A stretch of DNA of 64,000 bases. It comes from Stenotrophomonas sp. ESTM1D_MKCIP4_1. Its GTDB lineage: Bacteria > Pseudomonadota > Gammaproteobacteria > Xanthomonadales > Xanthomonadaceae. A program made the translations under genes and the position numbers. The DNA lies in contig NZ_CP026004.1 of assembly GCF_003086895.1 (NCBI RefSeq), positions 396,572 through 460,571 on the forward strand, read 5' to 3'. Numbering within the stretch: the stretch's first letter is position 1; the number at the start of each line of letters is the position of its first letter. Under the pieces are notes generated by a model. That model was not told the DNA's origin. It made no database searches and saw nothing but the letters and a program-made list of their open reading frames with translations. Positions 42,448-51,364 of this stretch are shown here, one piece after another.

Positions 42448-43542
42448 TCAACCCAGCATCTCCAGCCCGCGCACTTCGGTGATGCCCAGCCCCGGTACGT
42501 CGCTGATGCTGATCTCCGATTCGTTGAAATGCACGCCGCCGCTGACCGGATCGAACTGGCCCAGCGAGGGGCCGTCCAGATCGACCTTGGTGATCACATC
42601 ACTCTTGGCCACGGCAAGGTGCACCGCGGCGGCCACGCTGATGCTCGATTCGATCATGCAGCCGATCATGCACGGCACGCCATAGATGCCGGCGATGTCG
42701 GCGATGCGGATGGCATTGGACAGGCCGCCGGTCTTCATCAGCTTGATGTTGATGATGTCGGCCGCGCGCTGCTGGATCAGGTCCATCACCTGGCTGGGAC
42801 TGAACACGCTTTCGTCGGCCATCACCGGCGTGTTGACCCGGTCGGTGACGTACTTCAGGCCGGTGATATCGGCCGCCTTCACCGGCTGCTCCAGCAGTTC
42901 CAGCACCACGCCGGCATCTTCCAGTGTGCGCATGGCATGCACCGCCTGCTTGGCGGTCCAGCCCTGGTTGGCGTCCAGGCGCAGCAGGGCACGGCCCTGC
43001 ACGGCGGCGTGGATCGCCTTCACCCGTTCGATGTCCAGGCCGATGTCCTTGCCCACCTTGATCTTCAGCGACTCGAAGCCACGCTCGATGGCCGACAGTG
43101 AATCGGCCACCATCTTGTCGATGTAGTCCACGCTGATGGTGATGTCGGTGGTGATGACCGGATCGCCACCGCCCAGCATCTGGTACAGCGGCGCGCCGTG
43201 CAGCTGCGCCCACAGGTCGTACAGCGCGATCTCCACCGCCGCCTTGGCACTGGTGTTGCGCTCCATAGCGGTCTGCACCAGCGTGCACAGGTGGTTGAGA
43301 TTGACCACCTCCTGGCCGATCAGGCGCGGGGCGATGAAGTGGCGCACCGCTTCGATGATCGAGCCGTGCGTATCGCCGGTGATGACCGCCGTGGCCGGCG
43401 CTTCACCGTAGCCGGTATTGCCGGTGTCGGTGCGGATCAGCACAACCACGTCCTCCACGGTTTCCACCGTGCGCAGGGCGGTCTTGAACGGCGTCTTCAG
43501 CGGCACGCGCAGCATGCCCAGTTCGATGGCAGTGATCTTCAT
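42448..43542 (-). CDS. ycjG: Dipeptide epimerase, L-Ala-D/L-Glu type (enolase superfamily)
   Basis: 364 aa. The N-terminal capping domain and a TIM barrel carry all active-site residues of the muconate-lactonizing group: KxK at 160-162, metal ligands Asp190, Glu218 and Asp243 (RLDANQGW, LLEQP, MADES), and the second base Lys267 (NIKLMKTGG). DLDGP with Asp321/Asp323 is the DxD that binds the dipeptide amino group in L-Ala-D/L-Glu epimerases. No signal peptide, so it acts in the cytosol. It converts L-Ala-D-Glu to L-Ala-L-Glu. The start overlaps the stop of the NlpC/P60 gene (ATGA). Confidence 0.93.
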   Translation of the reverse strand: MKITAIELGMLRVPLKTPFKTALRTVETVEDVVVLIRTDTGNTGYGEAPATAVITGDTHGSIIEAVRHFIAPRLIGQEVVNLNHLCTLVQTAMERNTSAKAAVEIALYDLWAQLHGAPLYQMLGGGDPVITTDITISVDYIDKMVADSLSAIERGFESLKIKVGKDIGLDIERVKAIHAAVQGRALLRLDANQGWTAKQAVHAMRTLEDAGVVLELLEQPVKAADITGLKYVTDRVNTPVMADESVFSPSQVMDLIQQRAADIINIKLMKTGGLSNAIRIADIAGIYGVPCMIGCMIESSISVAAAVHLAVAKSDVITKVDLDGPSLGQFDPVSGGVHFNESEISISDVPGLGITEVRGLEMLG

Positions 43543-44978
43543 TCGGCAGTCTTGGCCCGCAGGCGCTGGATGTTGGTGATGCGGTCGATGTAGCGGACAG
43601 TATCGCTGGCCATCATCGGCTCCAGCGGGGTGACCGAGACACCATTGAGGTGGGCCTGCACGCGCGTACCGTCGGCGCCGAACCAGCTGCCACCCGCCGT
43701 ATCGTGGATGACCCAGGTGCGGCCGTCGACGTGGCCGATGGCCATCATCACGTGGCCGGGAATGTAGACGAGGTCGCCCACCTGCAGCGCGGTCACGGCA
43801 CGGTCGCGCGCGGCCTTGCCCGCCTTGTCGGTGAACGGCAACCGGTCCAGCGCCGGGCTGACCGCCTGCGCACTGGTATTGCGCGGCAGCAGTACGCCGA
43901 AGCTGCGGTAGATCTCGGAGACGAAACCGCTGCAGTCGCGGGTGTCGTAGTCGTGGCCCCAGCCGTAGCGCTCGCCGAGGAACTTGAAAGCCTGCTGCAG
44001 CAGCAGGCGCGGGGTCAACGGCAGGTAGTCGCCTGCGGTGTCCTGCGAACGCGGCAGCAGCGCCGGCACCAGCTTCAACCGGCCATCGGCCTCGCGCACC
44101 GGCAGCTGCACCACCCAGGCGGCATGGCCCTGCTGGCCATTGACCGGCGTGGCAGCGGGCCAGTCGGCCAGCACCGGCAGGCGCACCCCCATGTCCAGCT
44201 GCAGGCGCGACACGCGGGGTTCTTCCGGGGTGAACGCGGTATGCGCCACCGCGCCGGTCACGACGCGGTAGGGGCCCTGCGCGCCATAACCGAGCACCGT
44301 GGCCTTGTCACCGGTCGCCACGGACCCGGCCTCGATCCACGCGCTGTAGCGCTCGCTGTGCACGAACAGCCAACGGCCGTCCGCGCTGCGATGGACCACG
44401 GCCACCTTGTCACCGGGGAACAGCGCCGATTCCTGGAAGCGGTCGATATCGGTATCGCCGGTGCTGCTGAAAACGCGATGGCGGGTGGGGAAGGTGCGCA
44501 GTGCCGCACGCTTGACCACCAGGCCATACTGCGGCGCCACCTGTGCGGCCACCGCCTGCATGCCCAGGTTGGCCTCGATCGAAGCACGCAGCGCCGCCGC
44601 GATGGGCTGGCCCTGGTCGTCGTACAGGACCCGTGCCGGCCAGGTCGACAGCGCGCTGATGCTGGCGCGCACCTGCGTAGCGGTCAGCTGCGCGGGAAGG
44701 GCGGCGATGTCCTGGATATGCGCGTCCTGTGCACGCATGCGCGCGTTCTGCGCGTTGATCTGCGTGCGGTCGAGGATCGGGGTATCGGCGTTGTCCAGCC
44801 GCGCGGCCCAGTACTGCGGGGTCAGGTAGGCCTCGTGCAGGCCGATCACATAGGGCAGGGGGGCACCCGGATCGGGCGCTGGTGCCACCTGTGCGAAGGC
44901 CGGCGCCGCCAGCAGGCACAGCGCCAGGGTCAACCGGCGCGGCCAGTGCCGGCGCGGTTCGCGGGAAGCCTGGATCAT
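43539..44978 (-). CDS. Exported SH3/NlpC-P60 endopeptidase
   Basis: 479 aa from the ATG at 44978 (a GTG at 44987 is possible; GAGGAGG lies upstream of both). The signal peptide ends APAFAQ. SH3-like domains (about 140-300, PGDKVAVVHRSADGRWLFVH) precede an NlpC/P60 catalytic domain with Cys349 in TRDCSGFVSEIYRSFG and the His in IPGHVMMAIGH. Such enzymes cut between gamma-D-Glu and DAP and release L-Ala-gamma-D-Glu, the substrate of the epimerase encoded next and coupled by ATGA overlap. Confidence 0.92.
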   Translation of the reverse strand: MIQASREPRRHWPRRLTLALCLLAAPAFAQVAPAPDPGAPLPYVIGLHEAYLTPQYWAARLDNADTPILDRTQINAQNARMRAQDAHIQDIAALPAQLTATQVRASISALSTWPARVLYDDQGQPIAAALRASIEANLGMQAVAAQVAPQYGLVVKRAALRTFPTRHRVFSSTGDTDIDRFQESALFPGDKVAVVHRSADGRWLFVHSERYSAWIEAGSVATGDKATVLGYGAQGPYRVVTGAVAHTAFTPEEPRVSRLQLDMGVRLPVLADWPAATPVNGQQGHAAWVVQLPVREADGRLKLVPALLPRSQDTAGDYLPLTPRLLLQQAFKFLGERYGWGHDYDTRDCSGFVSEIYRSFGVLLPRNTSAQAVSPALDRLPFTDKAGKAARDRAVTALQVGDLVYIPGHVMMAIGHVDGRTWVIHDTAGGSWFGADGTRVQAHLNGVSVTPLEPMMASDTVRYIDRITNIQRLRAKTAE

Positions 44979-45110
44979 GCGCTGCACACCCTCCTCGAAT
45001 GCCTCTGGGAATACTTATTCCTTTCGGCTGCGAAAGCAAGAATAAATTATTGACCGTCTTCACGGCCCGTGTTACACAGCCATTACCACCCGCGCTGGGG
45101 AAGTGTCGCT

Positions 45111-46577
45111 GTGGATCCCGTCGTTCGCAAACCGCGTCTGCCTGCCGCTGCCGGCCTGTGTGCCGTGCTGCTGCTGTGGGCGTCGGCGGCGGCGGCGCAG
45201 GACGTGCGGGGGCAGGGTGCCGGCGAGACACGATTGATCGATCTGGTCGACAGTGGCCACTTCGCGGAGGCGGACGACCTGCTGAAGCGCGGCGACCTGC
45301 CCGTCACCGCGGACTACCAGCGCGAACGCATGCGCCGCATCCGCCTGGATTTCAATCTGGACGAGACCGCAGCGAAAACCGCCGTCCGCCGCTGGATCCC
45401 CGATCTGACCGATGCAGAGTTTGCACGCTGGGACCAGCTCGGCCTGATCGAGCACCTCGATATCGACGGCACGCGCTGGTACTTCAAGCGTGCGCCGTCC
45501 AACCTGTTCCTGCTCAGCGAAGAAGCGCGCGCCCGCCGTCGCGCCGATGCACCGATGCCTGCGCCGGGCCCGAACGAAGTGCTGAACGCGCACCATGCGC
45601 GCGTGGTCGCTGCTGCCGAAGCAGAGGGCCACACCTCGGTGCTGCCGCAGCGCTTTGCCTTCACCCAGTCGCTCACGGTGAAAGCCGACGCGGTACCTGC
45701 CGGCGAAACCCTCCGCGTGTGGATTCCGTACCCACGCGAGATTCCCGGCCAGCAGGAGCGCGTGCAGTGGTTGGGCAGCGCGCCGGGCCCCGCGCGGGTC
45801 GCCCCGGCCAGCACCCTGCAGCGCACCGCCTATATGGAAGCCACGGCCGTGGCCGGGCAGCCCACCCGCTTCGAGATCCGCTACGCCGCCACGATCTTCG
45901 CGCGGCATACGCCGATCGATCCGGCCAAGGTGCAACCGACACCGACCGACCCGGCGCTGCAGCCGTTCCTCGCCGAGCAGCTGCCGCATGTGCGCTTCAC
46001 GCCGGCGCTGAAGCTGTTTTCCGACCAGGTGCTGCAGGGCGAGACGCGCCCGCATGAAGTGCTGCGCCGGCTGTACGCCGCGGTCGATAGCATTCCATGG
46101 GCGGGCGCCCGCGAATACTCCACCCTCAGCAACATCAGCGATTACGCGCTGCGCGCCGGCCACGCCGACTGCGGGCAGCAGACCCTGCTGCTGATCGCCC
46201 TGCTGCGCATGAACGGCATTCCCGCGCGCTGGCAGTCGGGCATGGTGTTTTCCGACGATGGCAGCGGCTACAACAACCTGCACGATTGGGGTGCGGTCTA
46301 TCTGGCGCCGTATGGCTGGCTGCCGATGGATGTGACCACTGGCGCGCTGGCCAGCGATGCCCCCGCGCTGCGCGACTTCTACCTGGGTGGCCTCGATGGC
46401 TACCGCATCGCCTTCAACGATGATTTCGGCCAGCCCTTCGTGCCAGCCAAACAGCATTACCGCTCGGAAACGGTCGACTCGCAGCGCGGCGAGGCCGAGT
46501 GGGCGGGCGGCAACCTGTACTTCGACCAATGGAACTACGACTTCCAGTGGCAGGTACTGCCGGCCGGGCAACGCTAG
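45111..46577 (+). CDS. Exported transglutaminase-like protein
   Basis: 488 aa from the GTG at 45111 (GGGGAAG 7 nt upstream; another GTG at 45069 is in frame). Signal peptide (AGLCAVLLLWASAAAAQ). An N-terminal ~300 residue region of unknown type is followed by a transglutaminase core with the triad Cys354 (HADCGQQTLL), His391 (NLHDWGAVYL) and Asp407 (LPMDVTTG). Bacterial members are mostly proteases or peptide-bond hydrolases. It is divergent from the NlpC/P60 gene and 51 nt upstream of the receptor, so a role on peptidoglycan peptides is inferred from position. Confidence 0.88.
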   Translation: MDPVVRKPRLPAAAGLCAVLLLWASAAAAQDVRGQGAGETRLIDLVDSGHFAEADDLLKRGDLPVTADYQRERMRRIRLDFNLDETAAKTAVRRWIPDLTDAEFARWDQLGLIEHLDIDGTRWYFKRAPSNLFLLSEEARARRRADAPMPAPGPNEVLNAHHARVVAAAEAEGHTSVLPQRFAFTQSLTVKADAVPAGETLRVWIPYPREIPGQQERVQWLGSAPGPARVAPASTLQRTAYMEATAVAGQPTRFEIRYAATIFARHTPIDPAKVQPTPTDPALQPFLAEQLPHVRFTPALKLFSDQVLQGETRPHEVLRRLYAAVDSIPWAGAREYSTLSNISDYALRAGHADCGQQTLLLIALLRMNGIPARWQSGMVFSDDGSGYNNLHDWGAVYLAPYGWLPMDVTTGALASDAPALRDFYLGGLDGYRIAFNDDFGQPFVPAKQHYRSETVDSQRGEAEWAGGNLYFDQWNYDFQWQVLPAGQR

Positions 46578-46628
46578 CGCGATCCATCCATATCCACACC
46601 ATTCAATTCTTGCAGGAGAGAGCAGGGG

Positions 46629-49600
46629 ATGAAGGCATACAGCATCAAGCGGGCGGCGTTGTGCGTCGCCCTCGGGGCGTGTCTGGGCGTGATGCTGCCC
46701 AGCACCGCGATGGGCCAGAACGTGAGCGGCGCGGTGGCCGGCCGGGCAACTGCCGGTGACCAGGTCACCGTGGTCAGCAGCAGCACCGGGCTGACCCGTA
46801 CCGTCACCGTTGCCGCCGATGGCAGCTACCGCCTCGGCCAGCTGCCGGTGGGTGACTACCAGCTGCAGCTCAGCCGCGAGGGGCAGAAACTGGGTGAACA
46901 GGTCGCCGTCAGTGTGGCGGTGGGCGGCACCACCACGGTCAACCTGGCCAGCGCCGGCGGCGTGACCAACCTGGATGCGCTGCAGGTGACCGGCACCCGC
47001 GTCATCAATCGCGTGGATGTCTATTCCACCGAGACGTCGTTCAACATCAACCGGCAGGAAATCTCGCGGTTGCCGGTGGCGCAGGATCTTTCCGCCGTGG
47101 CGCTGATGGCGCCGGGCGTGGTGGGTGGCAATTCGTCCTTCGGCGGCCTGTCCTTCGCCGGTTCGTCGGTGGCCGAGAACGCGGTGTTCATCAATGGCCT
47201 CAACGTCACGGACATGTACACCCGGCGCGGCTTCAGCACCGCACCGTTCGCCTTCTTCAACGAATTCCAGGTCAAGACCGGTGGCTATTCGGTGGAATTC
47301 GGCCGCTCCACTGGCGGCGTCATCAACGCGGTGACCCGCTCGGGCAGCAATGAATTCCAGGGCGGCGTTGAAGTGACCGCCGAACCCAGCGCCTGGCGCG
47401 CCAGCGGGCGTGACCACTTCCATCGCGATGGCACCGCGCACTCCTACGGCAGCCGCGACAACAACTCCTTCCTCAAGACCAACGTCTGGGGCTCCGGCCC
47501 GATCATCAAGGACAAACTGTTCCTGTTTGCCATGTACGAGGACCGCAGCGACAAGGGCCACAACACCTCGTCCGACGGCAGTACCTGGTTCAAGAATGAT
47601 TCCGGCAACGGCTTCTGGGGCACCAAGCTGGATTGGAACATCAACGACAACCACAGCCTGGCCCTGCTGGCATTCTCCGATGAGGGCGATGTCACCAATG
47701 CGTCCTACGGGTATGACTGGGACGAAGACCAGATCGGCGCCTGGGGCGGCGACTCGGTCACCGAGACCGGCGGCAGGAACTGGTCGGCCACGTACACCGG
47801 CCACTTCGGCCAGAACTTCACCGCCCGTGCCATGGTCGGCCAGAACAACCAGCGTGCGTTCACCAATTCCTCGCTCGACCAGGCCTGCAGCCCGGTGTTC
47901 ACCGACAGCACCTACGGCACCCGCCTGTACAAGCTGCAGGGCCTGCGTGCCGGCTGCCACCCCACCGGCACCGCCGTGGCCGAGCGTGACGACACCCGCG
48001 ATGTGGCGCGCCTGGATTTCGAGTGGCAGCTGGGTGACCACCTGCTGCGCTTCGGCCTGGACCGCGAACTGATGACCACCGACCAGTCGACCCGCTACCC
48101 CGGGCCGACCGCGCTGAGCTACACCGCCTACGTGGCGCGGCCCGGCGATGAAGTGTGGGACGGCGCCAATGCCTACGTGCCGGCTGGCGTCACCGAGATG
48201 CTGCGCGCACGCAACCGCCAGTCCGGCGGCACGTTCGAGACCGAGGCCAACGCCTTCTATCTGGAAGACATCTGGAACATCACCCCCAACCTGATGCTCA
48301 ACCTCGGCATCCGCTGGGACCGCTTCGAGAACCGCACCGCGCAGGGCGACGCCTTCATCAAGATGGACGATCTGTTCGCCCCGCGCGTCGGCTTCTCGTG
48401 GGACATGCGCGGCGATGGCAGCACCAAGCTGTTCGGCAATGCCGGCCGCTACTACCTGCCGGTCACCAACAACATCAACGTCAACTTTGCCGGTGGCCTC
48501 ACCGACGAATACAGCTACTACGTGCTGGAAGGCTGGGAGCAGAAGGCCTCGCCGACCGGTGCGGCCTACATGGCACCGATCATCGGTGCTCAGATCGGGC
48601 CGACCGACGCCCGCATGAATACCGGTGGCGCCGACCTGCGCCAGAGCGTGGACCGCGATCTCAAGGCGGTCTACCAGGACGAATACATCCTCGGCTTCCA
48701 GAGCATGATCAATGCCGCCTGGTCGTGGGGTGTCAATGCCACCTACCGGCGCATGACCCGCGCGCTGGATGACATCCGCATCAACTACACCCCGTGTGGC
48801 CCGACGCCGAGCACGCTGTGGCCGATCGGCAACCCGGGCGAGTCGCTGACCATCTGGGGCGATTCCAGCATCGGCTGCGCGCAGGAAGGCTGGATCACCA
48901 TCGATACCGCCAACAGCGGCTACCGCAAGGGGGGCAGTGGCGAGGTGATCGGCTATTCCAAGCCCAAGCGCACCTACAAGGGCCTGGAACTGCAGGTCGA
49001 CCGCGCGTGGGACGAGAAGTGGCTGTTCAACGCCTCCTACCTGTGGTCCCGGAGTGATGGCAACTTCGAGGGCCCGGTGAATTCCGATACCAACTACGGT
49101 GACACCGGCATGGTGCAGTACTGGGATCATCCGGCCACCAACGAACGCTACGGCGTGCTGTTCAATGACTTCCGCCACCAGTTCAAGCTGCGCGCGGCCT
49201 ATGCGCTGAACAAGCAGTGGTCGTTCGGCACCACCCTGCAGGTACAGTCCGGCGGCCCGATCACCGCCTATGGCGTGATGTGGCCCAACGACACCATTGC
49301 CGGCGGCAGCACCTCCAGCGAAGGCAGTGGCGGTGGCACCGGCTGGCTGTGCGTGGCCAACTGCTCCGGGCCGTACGATCAGCGCCAGTTCGAGTACAGC
49401 CCGCGCGGTGCGTTTGGTCGCCTGCCGTGGACCTGGACGATGGGCGCCAACGTGACCTGGCGCCTGCCGGTGGACGGCATTGATCTGAGTGCGCGGCTGT
49501 CGGTGTACAACCTGACCAACAACCAGAAGACCATCAACGTGCACCAGCGCTATGAAGCACAGCCGGGCCAGTACCGCGAAGCTACCTTCGCCACCGGTAC

Positions 49601-49652
49601 GCGCTGGCAGGCACCGCGTTACACGCAGCTGGTCGTGACGTGGAACTTCTGA
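46629..49652 (+). CDS. TonB-dependent receptor, Oar-like
   Basis: 1007 aa. Signal peptide (ending TAMGQ), a carboxypeptidase-regulatory-like domain (30-110, NVSGAVAGRATAGDQVTVVS) and a plug (LPVAQDLSAVALMAPGVVGG, VFINGLNVTDMYTRRGFSTA, GYSVEFGRSTGGVINAVTRS). A large barrel ends in Phe (YTQLVVTWNF). It is of the Oar type, which carries peptides or proteins rather than siderophores in several genera. Energy comes from TonB-ExbBD, encoded elsewhere. GGAGAG lies upstream. In context it is the candidate outer-membrane importer for muropeptides or peptides. Confidence 0.94.
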   Translation: MKAYSIKRAALCVALGACLGVMLPSTAMGQNVSGAVAGRATAGDQVTVVSSSTGLTRTVTVAADGSYRLGQLPVGDYQLQLSREGQKLGEQVAVSVAVGGTTTVNLASAGGVTNLDALQVTGTRVINRVDVYSTETSFNINRQEISRLPVAQDLSAVALMAPGVVGGNSSFGGLSFAGSSVAENAVFINGLNVTDMYTRRGFSTAPFAFFNEFQVKTGGYSVEFGRSTGGVINAVTRSGSNEFQGGVEVTAEPSAWRASGRDHFHRDGTAHSYGSRDNNSFLKTNVWGSGPIIKDKLFLFAMYEDRSDKGHNTSSDGSTWFKNDSGNGFWGTKLDWNINDNHSLALLAFSDEGDVTNASYGYDWDEDQIGAWGGDSVTETGGRNWSATYTGHFGQNFTARAMVGQNNQRAFTNSSLDQACSPVFTDSTYGTRLYKLQGLRAGCHPTGTAVAERDDTRDVARLDFEWQLGDHLLRFGLDRELMTTDQSTRYPGPTALSYTAYVARPGDEVWDGANAYVPAGVTEMLRARNRQSGGTFETEANAFYLEDIWNITPNLMLNLGIRWDRFENRTAQGDAFIKMDDLFAPRVGFSWDMRGDGSTKLFGNAGRYYLPVTNNINVNFAGGLTDEYSYYVLEGWEQKASPTGAAYMAPIIGAQIGPTDARMNTGGADLRQSVDRDLKAVYQDEYILGFQSMINAAWSWGVNATYRRMTRALDDIRINYTPCGPTPSTLWPIGNPGESLTIWGDSSIGCAQEGWITIDTANSGYRKGGSGEVIGYSKPKRTYKGLELQVDRAWDEKWLFNASYLWSRSDGNFEGPVNSDTNYGDTGMVQYWDHPATNERYGVLFNDFRHQFKLRAAYALNKQWSFGTTLQVQSGGPITAYGVMWPNDTIAGGSTSSEGSGGGTGWLCVANCSGPYDQRQFEYSPRGAFGRLPWTWTMGANVTWRLPVDGIDLSARLSVYNLTNNQKTINVHQRYEAQPGQYREATFATGTRWQAPRYTQLVVTWNF

Positions 49653-49663
49653 CCGGCAGCCCG

Positions 49664-49783
49664 GTAGAGTCGAGCTTGCTCGACTGCCTTTCGCGGGGCG
49701 CCCGTCGCCCCGTAGAGCCGAGCTTGCTCGACTGCATTTCGCGGGTTGTTGAACCTCGCTCAGTCGAGCAAGCTCGACTCTAC
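49664..49783. repeat. SMAG cluster at the 5' end of the serine hydrolase gene
   Basis: Direct units have GTAG heads at 49664 and 49712, and an inverted unit ends CTCTAC at 49783, with the stem GTCGAGC/GCTCGAC. The reading frame of the next gene stays open through all three. Confidence 0.88.
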
Positions 49784-49816
49784 GGGCATGGCGCCGTCCG
49801 GCGTTGCCGACATTAC

Positions 49817-51364
49817 GTGTGCATCGCGGCATTGCTGGTCCTCCCCTCCGTGGCTGCGGCATCAGACGCCACCGCCGCCATCGATGCCGATGTCGCCGCC
49901 GTGATCCAGCACGAGCACCTGCCCGGGCTGGCCATGGCCGTGGTCGAACACGGGAAGGTGGTCTACCAGCACGCCGGCGGCACACGCGGTGATGGCGGCC
50001 GCATCGACGAGGACACGCTGTTCAAGATCGCTTCCAACAGCAAGGCCATGACCGCCGCACTGCTGTCACGTCTGGTGGAGCAGGGCCGGCTGCGTTGGGA
50101 TGACCCGGTGCGGAAGCACCTGCCCGGCTTCACCATGTACGACCCGTGGGTGGGCGAGCACATGCAGGTGCGTGATCTGCTCATCCACAACAGCGGCCTC
50201 GGCCTGGGGGCCGGCGATCTGATGCTGTGGCCCGAGCCCAACGCCTTCACCCGCGCCGACATCATTGCCGGGCTGGCCCACCTGAAGCCGGTCACCAGCT
50301 TCCGCAGCGGCTATGCCTACGACAACCTGATGTACGTAGTGGCCGGCGAAGTCGCGGCCGCAGCCGGTGGCAAGCCCTACGACCAGTTGATGCGCGAACA
50401 GGTGTTCGTGCCGCTGGGCATGAATCGCTGCCAGGTGGGCGCGTGGTCGGTGAAGCGCGTGGGCAACGTGGCCCAGCCGCATGCCTGGCGCGAGGGTCGC
50501 AACGTGGTGGTCAACGCCGATGGTGCGACCAGCCCCGATCTGACCTCGATGGCTGCGGGCGGCATCCGCTGTTCGCTGCGCGACATGACCCGCTGGATGC
50601 AGGTGCTCCTGGATCCAGCGTTGGTGCCGGGCTGGCTGGGCAGCGACCAGCGACACACGTTGTGGACCCTGCACATGCCGATGCCGCTGGGTGGGCGCCA
50701 GCAGCGCTGGGACAACGCGCATTTCTACGGCTATGGCCTCGGCTGGCGTGTGTCGGACATGGATGGGCAATGGAAAGTGGCACACACCGGCACGCTGTCG
50801 GGCATGTACTCCTCGCTGGCCCTGCTGCCCGACCGCAAGGTGGGCGTGGTGATGCTGATGAACGGCGAGGGCGAGGATGCACGCACGGTGCTGATGCAAT
50901 CGACGTTGAAGCGCATCACTGCCGCGGCCGAGGGCCAGACCGCCGTCGGCTATCTGCAGGCACTGGCCGAAGAGCGACGCCGCACCGATGTGATCGGGCA
51001 TGTTGACGAGTATCTGGATCCGATCGAGCCCGCAGGTGCCAGCGCACTGAAGCCGCAACAGGGGCGCTACCGCGATCCCTGGCTGGGAGAGGCCACGCTG
51101 TGCCCGGTTGCAGGTACGCTGCGGTTCGAGGTGCTCCGCTCGCCGAAACTGGCAGCGACGGTGATGCAGCAGGGGCAGCGTTGGCGTCTGCACTGGGATA
51201 CGCTGGAAACATCCGCGCAGGCATGGCTGCAGCCCAGTGATGGCGCACCGCCCACGCTGCAGCTGCGCGCCATCGATCCGGACATCGACTTCAGCTATGA
51301 CTTCCAGGACCTGCAGTTCACTCGTACTGGCGATTGCCCTGGCGGGCAGCGCGCAGTCCGCTGA
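49817..51364 (+). CDS. Beta-lactamase-fold serine hydrolase (class C-like)
   Basis: About 515 aa from the GTG at 49817. The frame is open back to 49640 through SMAG sequence, and no in-frame ATG precedes the signal-like LLVLPSVAAA. The start is therefore uncertain, and the basic residues RRCRHY just upstream look like part of a native signal peptide. Penicillin-binding-protein motifs are SNSK (Ser73, Lys76), YDN (Tyr168, Asn170) and a KTG-like HTGTLSG. A C-terminal ~120 residue domain follows. Relatives include D-aminopeptidases, DD-peptidases and esterases. Beside a VanX-like gene, action on D-Ala-containing peptides is likely. Confidence 0.85.
   Translation: MCIAALLVLPSVAAASDATAAIDADVAAVIQHEHLPGLAMAVVEHGKVVYQHAGGTRGDGGRIDEDTLFKIASNSKAMTAALLSRLVEQGRLRWDDPVRKHLPGFTMYDPWVGEHMQVRDLLIHNSGLGLGAGDLMLWPEPNAFTRADIIAGLAHLKPVTSFRSGYAYDNLMYVVAGEVAAAAGGKPYDQLMREQVFVPLGMNRCQVGAWSVKRVGNVAQPHAWREGRNVVVNADGATSPDLTSMAAGGIRCSLRDMTRWMQVLLDPALVPGWLGSDQRHTLWTLHMPMPLGGRQQRWDNAHFYGYGLGWRVSDMDGQWKVAHTGTLSGMYSSLALLPDRKVGVVMLMNGEGEDARTVLMQSTLKRITAAAEGQTAVGYLQALAEERRRTDVIGHVDEYLDPIEPAGASALKPQQGRYRDPWLGEATLCPVAGTLRFEVLRSPKLAATVMQQGQRWRLHWDTLETSAQAWLQPSDGAPPTLQLRAIDPDIDFSYDFQDLQFTRTGDCPGGQRAVR

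Noticed and set aside
45072..49985. 1637-codon minus strand open frame opposite the transglutaminase, TonB receptor and hydrolase genes
   Set aside because: Complementary strand of clear + strand genes with signal peptides and motifs; the antisense product is low-complexity and spans several genes.
49817..51364. AmpC beta-lactamase resistance gene
   Set aside because: The SxxK/YxN motifs are shared by many peptidases and esterases, the protein has an extra C-terminal domain and no ampR neighbour. The locus suggests a peptidase.
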